Source: an uncultured bacterium (GTDB lineage Bacteria > Bacteroidota > Bacteroidia > Chitinophagales > CAIODY01). From it: 32,104 nt of DNA. The notes under the pieces were generated by a model, which was not told where the DNA came from, did no database searches, and saw only the letters and a list, made by a program, of their open reading frames with translations. Location: positions 1 to 32,104 of the forward strand of contig CAIODY010000110.1 of assembly GCA_903857255.1 (NCBI GenBank), written 5' to 3'. Both the position numbers and the translations under genes were made by a program. This document shows, piece after piece, positions 25,840 through 32,104 of the stretch (position 1 is its first letter; the number at the start of each line of letters is the position of its first letter).

Positions 25840-26358
25840 ATGCAAAACGATAGCAATATCAAATTTTGGAAACTTTCAGTGGCTGGTTTAATTATTTTAA
25901 ACTTGCTTATTTTGACGTTCATATTTATTAGCCATCAACACCAAATTCGCCATCACGAAAGGTTTAAGCAAATGCCACCACCCATGCAAGGTGGTGAAAC
26001 ACCTGGCGAATTTTTGTGTCGTGAATTAAAATTTACCGAAAAACAAAAAGCTGATTTTGAAATTTTACGCAACCAACATCACGAAGCAATGGATTCGTTG
26101 GAAGAGCAAAGCAGAGATTTGCACCACGATTATTTTGATTTACTAAACAACGAAAACCCTGATGAACAAAAAGTTACAGCTTTGGCAAATGAAATTGGGC
26201 AAAATCAAAAAGCAAGAGATTTAATTACCTTTCATCATTTTGAAACAGTACGAAAATTGTGCAATGACGAACAGAAAAAGTATTTTGACGACATTATTCA
26301 CGAAGTGTTGCATCGCATTCATGGTGGGCAAAATCAGCCACCGCCGCCGCATCCATAA
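25840..26358 (+). CDS. His-rich membrane-anchored CpxP/Spy/CnrX-like periplasmic metal sensor
   Basis: 172 residues. An uncleaved N-terminal helix (about 12-30, SVAGLIILNLLILTFIFI) anchors a helical periplasmic domain of about 140 residues. It is of the CpxP/Spy type (LKFTEKQKADFEILRNQHHE, then LHHDYFDLLNNENPDEQKV, then FHHFETVRKLCNDEQKKYF). It is rich in His, with some Met: SHQHQIRHHE, HH80-81, HH95-96, HH132-133, IIHEVLHRIHGG and a final PPPPHP. Cys60 and Cys141 are also present. CnrX, the sensor of CnrYXH, has this fold and binds metal through His, Glu and Met. Here the protein would detect periplasmic metal and act on the anti-sigma encoded before it; that is inference from family and order. 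Confidence 0.75.
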   Translation: MQNDSNIKFWKLSVAGLIILNLLILTFIFISHQHQIRHHERFKQMPPPMQGGETPGEFLCRELKFTEKQKADFEILRNQHHEAMDSLEEQSRDLHHDYFDLLNNENPDEQKVTALANEIGQNQKARDLITFHHFETVRKLCNDEQKKYFDDIIHEVLHRIHGGQNQPPPPHP

Positions 26359-26376
26359 ATTTTAGTAGATAGTTTT

Positions 26377-27102
26377 TTGTTAAAAAATCAGCGTTTGAAA
26401 ATTTTTATTTTTTCTTGGTTTGCAATTTTGAATTGGTTTAGCAACAATTCAGCGCAGCATAATTTGCAAATAAATTTTCAGCCTGTTGTAAAAAATATTG
26501 TGCTACAACTCAATACCAAAGCGTATTTCATCCATTCGCAAGATTCTATTTTTATCACTACATTTAAAATGTACGTTGGAAAAATAATTTTGAATGATGA
26601 GGAATTGAAGGAACAATTTGTGGATGAAAATTATCATTTGCTGAATGTTGAAAATGTAGAATCATTCAAAATCGATTTAAAAAATTTGACGTTAAAGAAA
26701 ATTTCTTCGATAGATTTTTTTGTTGGTGTAGATAGTATCGAAAACATGAAAGGCGCATTGGATGGCGATTTGGATGTGAGCAATGCGATGTATTGGACAT
26801 GGAATTCGGGCTTTATTAATTTCAAATTAGAAGGTCATTCGCCCATTTGCAAAAGCATTCATCATGTATTTGAATTTCACATTGGCGGGTTTAAACATCC
26901 GAATAATTCGTTGCGAAAAGTCCATTTGCAATTAAAAACTCCGATGGATTTAATTTCAAAAAATAATCTCATCATAAAAATAGATTTGGCTGAAGCATTG
27001 AATAATATTGAGTTGGCGACCAACAACAGCATTGTTGAACCCAGCACCGAAGCGTTGAAAATGGCTGATAATTTTGCAAAAATGTTTTCCATTTCCGAAT
27101 GA
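26377..27102 (+). CDS. MbnP-family copper-binding protein
   Basis: Up to 241 residues. A hydrophobic signal (LKIFIFSWFAILNWFSNNSAQ) is followed by an MbnP-like beta domain with KMYVGKIIL, YHLLNVEN, IDFFVGVDS, GALDGDLDVSNAMYWTWNSG and FKLEGHSP. The mature part has only two Trp, W140 and W142, both in the YWTWNSGF signature, and many His (154, 162, 163, 168, 174, 183). In studied MbnP proteins a Trp is oxidised to kynurenine by the partner MbnH, which allows Cu(I) binding; here one of these two Trp is the only possible site. There is no ATG in frame: TTG at 26377 or TTG at 26395 must serve, and the latter gives a shorter signal peptide. It overlaps the next gene by 4 nt. Confidence 0.8.
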   Translation: MLKNQRLKIFIFSWFAILNWFSNNSAQHNLQINFQPVVKNIVLQLNTKAYFIHSQDSIFITTFKMYVGKIILNDEELKEQFVDENYHLLNVENVESFKIDLKNLTLKKISSIDFFVGVDSIENMKGALDGDLDVSNAMYWTWNSGFINFKLEGHSPICKSIHHVFEFHIGGFKHPNNSLRKVHLQLKTPMDLISKNNLIIKIDLAEALNNIELATNNSIVEPSTEALKMADNFAKMFSISE

Positions 27103-28127
27103 AAAAAAATCAAAAAATAGTTTTCGTTTTTTTTGTATCGACAATTTTTTCTGTTGTTTTTTTTTCGTTTAAAAAAGATAAAATTGAGTTTATTCAGCCC
27201 AAAGGTTTTCCAAAACCGTTGTATGATTTTTCTAAAAATCCTTTAACTGATGCAGGTTTCAAGTTGGGCAGAAAATTATTTTACGACCCAATTTTATCAA
27301 AAGACAGTTCCACTTCTTGCAATAGTTGTCATTTACAATTTTCAGGTTTTACGCATGTTGACCATGCGCTAAGCCATGGTATTCATGGCTTGAAGGGCAA
27401 TCGCAATTCGCCAGTGTTGGTGAATTTGGCTTGGCAGAAATTTTTTATGCTGGATGGTGGTGTTACAAATTTAGAATTGCAACCACTTGCGCCGCTCACC
27501 AATCCTGTGGAAATGGATGAGAATATGGCGCATGTGGTGATGAAATTAAATCGGTCGCATTATTACAGAAGCCATTTCCAGCAAGCATTTGGCGATAGTT
27601 TGATAACTGGGCAACATGTGTTGAAAGCGTTGACACAGTTTTTGGTAATGTTGGAATCGTACCATTCAAAATTTGACAAAGTGATGAATGGCGAAGAAAA
27701 ATTTTCGGTTGAAGAAGAAAATGGTTTTCGATTTTTTAAAAAGAATTGCGCCGCTTGTCATATCAATCAAACCTTTACGGATGGCGCATTTCACAACATC
27801 GGTTTGCCTTATGATGCGGAATTAAAAGATGTGGGTAGAATGAAAATCACGAAAGACAAACGTGATTCGTTGAAATTTAAAACGCCTACACTCCGCAATG
27901 TGGCTGCATCTTATCCTTACATGCACGATGGTAGATTTAAAAATTTGGATGAAGTAATTGATTTTTATGCAACGGATAAAAGCAATAATTTAGCAGTTGA
28001 TAAATTGCTTCGGCGAAAAATTATTTTTAAAAACAACGATAAAAAAGATTTGCTAGCATTCCTCAAAACGTTGACTGATAAAGAGTTTCTGAATGATTTA
28101 AAATTTAGAGATTGGGTGAATGAATGA
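27099..28127 (+). CDS. Di-heme cytochrome c peroxidase, MauG/MbnH-like
   Basis: 342 residues. An N-terminal hydrophobic segment (6-23) is a signal or anchor. Two c-type heme sites are present: CNSCH (74-78) and CAACH (217-221). Family segments include GNRNSPVLVNLAW (W112 between the hemes), LAPLTNPVEMDENM and TLRNVAASYPYMHDGRF, with Met275 where classical peroxidases have an axial Met. Its ATG overlaps the MbnP stop (ATGA), the usual arrangement of MbnP-MbnH pairs. I infer that it is the MbnH partner that oxidises the MbnP Trp, rather than a detoxifying peroxidase. It requires the cytochrome c maturation system, which is not in this window. Confidence 0.88.
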   Translation: MKKNQKIVFVFFVSTIFSVVFFSFKKDKIEFIQPKGFPKPLYDFSKNPLTDAGFKLGRKLFYDPILSKDSSTSCNSCHLQFSGFTHVDHALSHGIHGLKGNRNSPVLVNLAWQKFFMLDGGVTNLELQPLAPLTNPVEMDENMAHVVMKLNRSHYYRSHFQQAFGDSLITGQHVLKALTQFLVMLESYHSKFDKVMNGEEKFSVEEENGFRFFKKNCAACHINQTFTDGAFHNIGLPYDAELKDVGRMKITKDKRDSLKFKTPTLRNVAASYPYMHDGRFKNLDEVIDFYATDKSNNLAVDKLLRRKIIFKNNDKKDLLAFLKTLTDKEFLNDLKFRDWVNE

Positions 28128-28132
28128 AAACC

Positions 28133-28170
28133 AATTTGAAAATTTGAAGATGAGAAAATTTGAAAATTGA
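28133..28170. repeat. AT-rich dispersed repeat, copy 1
   Basis: Repeated AATTTGAAAA units just after the peroxidase stop. The 18-mer TGAGAAAATTTGAAAATT at 28151-28168 recurs exactly at 30938-30955. It belongs to the 345-nt gene-free stretch 28128-28472. Confidence 0.6.
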
Positions 28171-28180
28171 AATGCAATAG

Positions 28181-28220
28181 CACACGGATTGAACGGATGA
28201 GAAGGATTTTGACAGATTTT
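28181..28220. repeat. ACGGATTGAACGGAT-type intergenic repeat
   Basis: The sequence CACACGGATTGAACGGATGA followed by GAAGGATTTTGACAGATTTT has three imperfect GGAT(T) units. I recall this kind of short repeat from intergenic regions of many bacteria; this is not verified here. Confidence 0.45.
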
Positions 28221-28275
28221 AAAAAAGGCTTAACGCAAAATTCGCAAAGAGAATACAGCGCAAAGAACGCAGCGT
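28221..28275. repeat. ACGCAAAG-type intergenic repeat
   Basis: Imperfect repeats of CGCAAAG: AACGCAAAATTCGCAAAGAG, then GCGCAAAGAACGCAGCG. It directly follows the GGATT repeat. It resembles a widely dispersed bacterial intergenic repeat, from memory only. A 78-codon open frame on the minus strand crosses it and is not a gene. Confidence 0.5.
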
Positions 28276-28311
28276 AAAATAGATAACGAGAAGGTCGAAA
28301 TAAAAAATGAA

Positions 28312-28396
28312 GCGGCAGGGATAGTAGCGGAAATCCTTTTGCAGCATAGGTTTTGAGCGTTGAGCAAAAGATTGTAGCGAATAGCCCGTGTGCCGC
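28312..28396. repeat. 85-nt structured repeat or possible small RNA element
   Basis: Nested pairing: GCGGCA (28312-28317) with TGCCGC (28391-28396), GGG (28318-28320) with CCC (28385-28387), and AATCCTTTTGC (28332-28342) with GCAAAAGATT (28364-28373, one bulge). The two flanks of the internal loop are themselves a direct repeat (ATAGTAGCGGA and TTGTAGCGAAT). It ends about 20 nt before the proposed ECF promoter of the YHYH gene. Confidence 0.5.
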
Positions 28397-28416
28397 ACGA
28401 AAATATTTTCAGAAAA

Positions 28417-28449
28417 AATCGAAGGAAAAAAATTGAAACAACATCTAAA
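28417..28449 (+). promoter_or_regulatory. Candidate ECF-sigma promoter of the YHYH gene
   Basis: AATCGAAGGA, 12 nt, CAACATCTAAA, identical in both blocks and spacing to 25511-25543, while the 12-nt spacer differs (TTTATTTTAAAA versus AAAAAATTGAAA). With GAAGGA as -35 and TCTAA as -10, transcription would start about 18 nt before the ATG at 28473. Confidence 0.55.
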
Positions 28450-28472
28450 CTAAATAACAAACACAATTAATC

Positions 28473-29729
28473 ATGAGAAAATTATTTTTACCACTACTTT
28501 TTATTGCCATGAGCTACAACGCTTTATTGGCGCAGGTTACAGACCCTACAATTACTTCATGGATTCAAAACACAACGGCAACGGGCTATGCTGGCATTGT
28601 TTCTAATTGTCAATTGGTGCAATATGCCACCAACAATGTGTATGTAAGTTGCACTTGCATTCCGGGTTATTCGATTGGTCCTTGGAATAATCCGAATGTT
28701 GCCAGTAATCAAAATTTTGTTTACAAAATTACTCGTCATCCGCAACCAGAAACAGGTACGCAAACGGCTGTGGGCATGGGACACATCGGAGTTTTAATCA
28801 ACGGTGTTTCGTTGTTTAATGTGTATGATGGTTATTGGTGGGATACAACAACGAATAATTGGAATAGCACACCAAGCATGACCACACACCTTTGGAACAG
28901 AAATGCGTTGAAATATGAATACCCAAGTTTTGATAATTGCATTGGGCATCCGCAGCAACAAGGCGAATATCATCATCATGTGAGCCCAAAATGTTTGTAT
29001 GACCAAACGGATAGCACACATCACTCACCATTGATTGGATATGCGTTTGACGGTTATCCAATTTATGGTGCCTACGGCTATGCCACTGCCAACAACGCTT
29101 CCAGCGGAATTAAAAGAATGAAAAGCAGTTATGTATTGCAATCAGCATCAACTCGATATCTTGGACCGCCAGTAAATTCAACTTATCCTTTGGGTAATTT
29201 GTGTGAAGATTATGTGTACACACAAGGCGCTGGAGATTTAGATGCCAGCAATGGTAGATTGTGCGTTACGCCTGAATATCCGAATGGTACTTATGCCTAT
29301 TTTATGACGCTGGATGCTTCGTTGAATCCAACATTTCCTTACACTTTTTATGGGAATTATTATGGCGTAGTGCCAACAGGAAATATCGGACCTAACTCGG
29401 GTCATCAAACTGTTGCCAGCACTGATACGGTGCAAACCTATACGCCATCAACAACTGGCGTTGAAGAATTGAAAAATCAAACATTGGATTTTTTGGTTTT
29501 TCCAAATCCAACCAACACGATGTTGCACATTTTTATTCAACCAATTTATTCAAATGATTTCACCGTTGAATTGTATGACATGATGGGAAGAAAAATTATT
29601 TCAAAAAATAATGTGCACCCAACTATTACCGAAAGCCTTGATGTAAGCCAAGTTGCGGCAGGTAATTATGTTTTGAAAATTTTCAATAGTCAATTTAGCA
29701 GCACCAAAAAAATTACAATAGGCGAATAA
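28473..29729 (+). CDS. YHYH-domain protein exported by the type IX secretion system
   Basis: 418 residues with signal peptide MRKLFLPLLFIAMSYNALLAQ. The YHYH domain spans about 22-310: GMGHIGVLINGVSLFNVYDG, then the signature region GEYHHHVSPKCLYD (166-169 is YHHH instead of YHYH), then PLIGYAFDGYPIYGAYGYA and YVYTQGAGDLDASNGR. Cys46, Cys60, Cys62, Cys156 and Cys174 could form disulfides. The C-terminal 80 residues are a T9SS type A sorting domain (FLVFPNPTNTMLHIFI, ELYDMMGRKIISK, VAAGNYVLKIFNSQ). The protein is thus probably cell-surface bound or secreted, processed by PorU. YHYH function is not known. A shared promoter motif links it to the MbnP/MbnH operon. Confidence 0.88.
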   Translation: MRKLFLPLLFIAMSYNALLAQVTDPTITSWIQNTTATGYAGIVSNCQLVQYATNNVYVSCTCIPGYSIGPWNNPNVASNQNFVYKITRHPQPETGTQTAVGMGHIGVLINGVSLFNVYDGYWWDTTTNNWNSTPSMTTHLWNRNALKYEYPSFDNCIGHPQQQGEYHHHVSPKCLYDQTDSTHHSPLIGYAFDGYPIYGAYGYATANNASSGIKRMKSSYVLQSASTRYLGPPVNSTYPLGNLCEDYVYTQGAGDLDASNGRLCVTPEYPNGTYAYFMTLDASLNPTFPYTFYGNYYGVVPTGNIGPNSGHQTVASTDTVQTYTPSTTGVEELKNQTLDFLVFPNPTNTMLHIFIQPIYSNDFTVELYDMMGRKIISKNNVHPTITESLDVSQVAAGNYVLKIFNSQFSSTKKITIGE

Positions 29730-29751
29730 TATTTTCTGAATTTTAATTCCA

Positions 29752-29788
29752 AAAACCTCTGCTGTGCAAATACAGCAGAGGTTTTTTT
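29752..29788 (+). terminator. Strong Rho-independent terminator after the YHYH gene
   Basis: AAAACCTCTGCTGT pairs perfectly with ACAGCAGAGGTTTT around the loop GCAAAT, followed by further T. It closes the transcription unit and isolates prfB. Confidence 0.93.
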
Positions 29789-29818
29789 ATGGCTTGCGCT
29801 TAACTAATCTTATCTTCG
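29788..29818 (+). promoter_or_regulatory. Candidate prfB promoter
   Basis: A -7 TATCTTCG (29811-29818) is very like the rplY -7 TACCTTCG. A -33-like TATG lies 19 nt upstream, at the end of the terminator T-run. It is 17 nt before the prfB ATG. Confidence 0.4.
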
Positions 29819-29835
29819 CCATTCAAAAAAAATAA

Positions 29836-30925
29836 ATGACAACAGATAATTTGAAAGCCCTCCGGGAGCGTTCCGCTGCTTTAAAGCGGTTTCTTTGACG
29901 TAGATACCCGAATTGAAAAACACAGACAGGAAGAGGCTTTAACGCTTGCACCCAATTTTTGGGACGACCCCAAACGGGCTGAAACCGTGATGAAATCTAT
30001 CAAAACGGAATTGTTTTGGATAAATGCATTCAAGCAAACAAATGATGCGGTGGAAGATTGTGGTGTGTTGCAAGAGTTTTTAGAAGTTGGCGAATCTACC
30101 GAAAATGATGTAGAAGCCGCTTACCAAAAGGCTTTGCAGGAAGTGGAAGATTTAGAATTTAAAGCCACCCTCAACAAACCCGAAGATAGTTTTGGTGCGG
30201 TGCTTACCATCAACGCAGGTGCAGGTGGTACTGAAAGCTGCGACTGGGCTGGCATGCTGGTACGTATGTATTTGCGTTATGCCGAAAAACAAGGTTATAA
30301 AATTACTGAAATGGATTTGCAACAAGGCGATGTAGCAGGTATAAAATCGGCTACCTATGAATTTGAAGGCGAATTTGCTTATGGTTTTTTAAAGGCTGAA
30401 ACTGGCGTCCATCGCTTGGTTCGCATTTCGCCGTTTGATAGCAATGCACGAAGACATACTTCTTTTGCCAGCGTTTCGGTTTACCCGATGGTGGACGATA
30501 CGATTGAAATTGAAATAAAACCGGCTGACATTGAAATGCAAACATCACGAAGTGGTGGTGCTGGTGGACAGAATGTAAATAAAGTGGAAACAAAAGTTCA
30601 ACTCACTCACATTCCAACAGGCATCGTGGTGGTGTGTCAGGCTGACCGTTCGCAATTGGGCAACAAAGAGTTAGCAATGAAAATGTTGAAGAGCAAATTG
30701 TATGAATTGGAATTGCAAAAGCGCAATGAAGAACGCGATAAACTGAACGCCACAAAAAAGAAAATTGAATGGGGTAGCCAGATTCGCAGTTATGTTTTGC
30801 ATCCTTATAAATTGATTAAAGACCACAGAACTGATTATGAAGTAGGCAACGTACAACCTGTGTTGGATGGGGAATTAGACGGATTCATCAAAGCATTTTT
30901 GATGTTGGAAGCAGAGAATAATTAG
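29836..30925 (+). CDS. prfB: Peptide chain release factor 2, with programmed +1 frameshift
   Basis: Read as join(29836..29895, 29897..30925), 362 residues. The short first frame (20 codons, [20 protein letters not shown]) ends in CTT TGA C. Skipping one base there gives [19 protein letters not shown] and continues to the stop at 30925. RF2 reads UGA and UAA stop codons. The recognition tripeptide SPF is in [16 protein letters not shown] and the catalytic GGQ in [17 protein letters not shown], both specific for RF2. Because the frameshift competes with termination at UGA, the factor limits its own synthesis. An ATG at 29987 is internal and not the true start. A promoter candidate lies at 29788. 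Confidence 0.95.
29873..29899 (+). promoter_or_regulatory. prfB: prfB programmed frameshift site
   Basis: The slippery CTT with the in-frame TGA followed by C (29893-29899) is the classical RF2 signal. The AGGGGG-type Shine-Dalgarno normally found just upstream is reduced to AAGCGG. These bases form the 3' arm of a 5-bp stem (CCGCT 29873-29877 with AGCGG 29885-29889) that ends 3 nt before the CTT. Confidence 0.85.
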
Positions 30926-30937
30926 TAAATTAGTGGG

Positions 30938-30955
30938 TGAGAAAATTTGAAAATT
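30938..30955. repeat. AT-rich dispersed repeat, copy 2
   Basis: TGAGAAAATTTGAAAATT, an exact copy of 28151-28168, here between prfB and pfkA. The rest of this 64-nt spacer continues with GAATTT-like units. Confidence 0.5.
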
Positions 30956-30989
30956 ATTTTTGATTTTGAATTTATAATTTTGAATTAAC

Positions 30990-31961
30990 ATGAAACACAT
31001 AGCCCTTTTTACAAGTGGTGGCGATGCACCAGGCATGAATGCAGCCATCAGAGCAGTGGTAAGAACCGCTATTAGCAAAGGTTTGCAGGTGAGTGGCATT
31101 AAACATGGTTATGAAGGAATGATAAATGATGAGTTTGTGAAAATGAATTTGGATAGTGTTTCCAATATTATTCAAACTGGTGGTACTATCTTAAAAACCA
31201 GTCGTAGTGAGCGTTTTAAAACTCTTGAAGGAAGAAAAATTGCTTTTGAAAATTTACAAAAACATAAAATTGATGGCTTGATTGCCATTGGTGGCGATGG
31301 TACTTTTACGGGTGCAAATGTTTTCAAAAATGAATACAATGTGCCATGTGTGGGCATTCCGGGCACTATTGATAAAGATTTGAGCGGCACCGATTTCACC
31401 ATTGGATTTGACACAGCAGTGAACACAGCCATGTATGCCATTGATAAAATCAGAGACACTGCCGATGCACATGATAGAATATTTTTTGTGGAAGTGATGG
31501 GTAGAGATGCAGGCTACATCGCACTCAATGCTGGTATTGCAACAGGCGCAGAAGAAATTTTAATTCCCGAAACGCCCACTTATTTAGAAGATTTGTACAA
31601 ACATTTGGCAGATGATTTTCGGCGAAAAAAAATGTGTCACATCATTATTGTTGCCGAAGGCGACGATGCAGGCCATGCGATAACGATTGCTGAAAAAGTG
31701 AAACAAAAATTTCCAAACATCGATGCTCGAACAACCGTGTTGGGGCATATTCAACGTGGAGGTTCGCCTACTTATTTTGACAGAGTGCTTGCCAGCCGAT
31801 TAGGTTTTGCAGCCGTAGAAGCCTTGCTGGATAATAATTTTCAGGTGATGGCAGGATTGGTGAATGATGAAATTGTGTTCACGAAATTTGAAAATGTAAT
31901 TAAACAACACCCACCCATCGACAAAGAAATTTTGAAAATGGTGAAGATTTTGGCTTCGTAA
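30990..31961 (+). CDS. pfkA: ATP-dependent 6-phosphofructokinase
   Basis: 323 residues, the usual bacterial length. It phosphorylates fructose 6-phosphate to fructose 1,6-bisphosphate, the committed step of glycolysis. Motifs in order: TSGGDAPGMNAAIRAVVR (ATP site), IGGDGTFTGANVF, GIPGTIDKDLSGTDFTIGFD (catalytic Asp in TIDKD), EVMGRDAGYIALNAG, EGDDAGHAI, and LGHIQRGGSPTYFDRVLASR. The Gly in GGDGT and in SGTD, rather than the Asp and Lys of PPi-dependent enzymes, points to ATP as the donor. It follows prfB by 64 nt on the same strand without a terminator and could share its transcript. Confidence 0.95.
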   Translation: MKHIALFTSGGDAPGMNAAIRAVVRTAISKGLQVSGIKHGYEGMINDEFVKMNLDSVSNIIQTGGTILKTSRSERFKTLEGRKIAFENLQKHKIDGLIAIGGDGTFTGANVFKNEYNVPCVGIPGTIDKDLSGTDFTIGFDTAVNTAMYAIDKIRDTADAHDRIFFVEVMGRDAGYIALNAGIATGAEEILIPETPTYLEDLYKHLADDFRRKKMCHIIIVAEGDDAGHAITIAEKVKQKFPNIDARTTVLGHIQRGGSPTYFDRVLASRLGFAAVEALLDNNFQVMAGLVNDEIVFTKFENVIKQHPPIDKEILKMVKILAS

Positions 31962-32070
31962 AAAATGAATGCAACTATTTACCATAAATTGCAACTAAAA
32001 AAAACAGAAACATTTTCTAACTAAATTTTTATTTCGTCTTATTATTTATTTATTTTTTTAACATAATGCC

Positions 32071-32104
32071 ATGAAAAAAAAAATTCCCTTTTTGGTATTC
32101 ATAC
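32071..32104 (+). CDS. 5' end of an exported-protein gene, cut by the window edge
   Basis: ATG at 32071 begins MKKKIPFLVFI, a basic start followed by a hydrophobic run like a signal peptide. Only 11 codons are inside the window, so the product cannot be named. The start follows a 109-nt AT-rich spacer after pfkA, in which I see no clear terminator. Confidence 0.5.
   Translation, partial: MKKKIPFLVFI

Noticed and set aside
25388-25845. Minus-strand open frames over the sigma/anti-sigma junction
   Set aside because: They are shadows of the plus-strand genes and of the inverted-repeat element; the peptide sequences have no domain character.
27099-28127. Ordinary peroxide-detoxifying cytochrome c peroxidase
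   Set aside because: Not excluded biochemically, but the 4-nt overlap with an MbnP gene makes the MbnH role the better reading, so it is annotated as MauG/MbnH-like.
28133-28275. CRISPR array in the repeat-rich spacer
   Set aside because: The repeats differ from each other, have no regular spacing or unique spacers, and there are no cas genes nearby.
28230-28466. Minus-strand open frame of 78 codons in the spacer before the YHYH gene
   Set aside because: It is a translation of dispersed repeats and low-complexity DNA, with no start context and no recognisable protein.
29836-29986. prfB as a pseudogene, or a shorter prfB starting at 29987
   Set aside because: The in-frame TGA lies in the classical CTT TGA C frameshift context, and the +1 reading restores a normal RF2 N-terminus.

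Overview
The window is AT-rich chromosomal DNA from a member of the Bacteroidota, most likely near Chitinophagales/Sphingobacteriales. The evidence is a type IX secretion system (T9SS) sortase (PorU), a second protein with a T9SS C-terminal sorting domain, carboxypeptidase-regulatory-like and TonB-plug-like segments, TANNTTTG-type -7 promoter elements, few Shine-Dalgarno sequences, and a malic enzyme/phosphotransacetylase fusion. I saw no rRNA, tRNA, CRISPR array, phage genes or intact insertion sequence.

Layout. 1-169 has no gene I can support. 170-4449 (+) holds a DUF4139 protein with an inserted plug-like domain, ribosomal protein L25, a TrmH-family RNA methyltransferase and a 2-Cys peroxiredoxin, mostly separated by good terminators. 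4532-9878 (-) holds two exported proteins of unknown function and a large beta-propeller/outer-membrane-barrel protein. 9939-10589 (+) is an MBL-fold hydrolase, convergent with a compact minus-strand run: PorU, MtaB (tRNA methylthiotransferase), a radical SAM/SPASM protein, a PD-(D/E)XK nuclease-like protein that looks like a later insertion, and a GT4 glycosyltransferase. aroK follows on the plus strand at 19271. Then on the minus strand come a low-complexity membrane protein, a small K+-channel-like protein and the malic enzyme. A collagen-like lipoprotein lies at 23959.

The most interesting part is 24833-29729 (+). An ECF sigma factor is followed by a 95-residue single-pass protein in the anti-sigma position, then a His-rich membrane-anchored CpxP/CnrX-like sensor. 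Next come an MbnP-family protein and, overlapping it by 4 nt, a di-heme MauG/MbnH-type cytochrome peroxidase. A T9SS-exported YHYH-domain protein closes the set. A bipartite motif (10 nt + fixed 12-nt spacer + 11 nt, both halves identical) lies before the anti-sigma gene and again before the YHYH gene. It has the geometry of an ECF promoter. I infer a CnrYXH-like, metal-responsive (probably copper) regulon that controls a kynurenine-forming MbnP/MbnH pair. The same region carries several short dispersed intergenic repeats, including a 79-bp element with 16-bp perfect inverted ends and an 85-nt structured element.

The right end (29836-32104, +) is prfB with its programmed +1 frameshift, pfkA, and the first codons of another exported protein.
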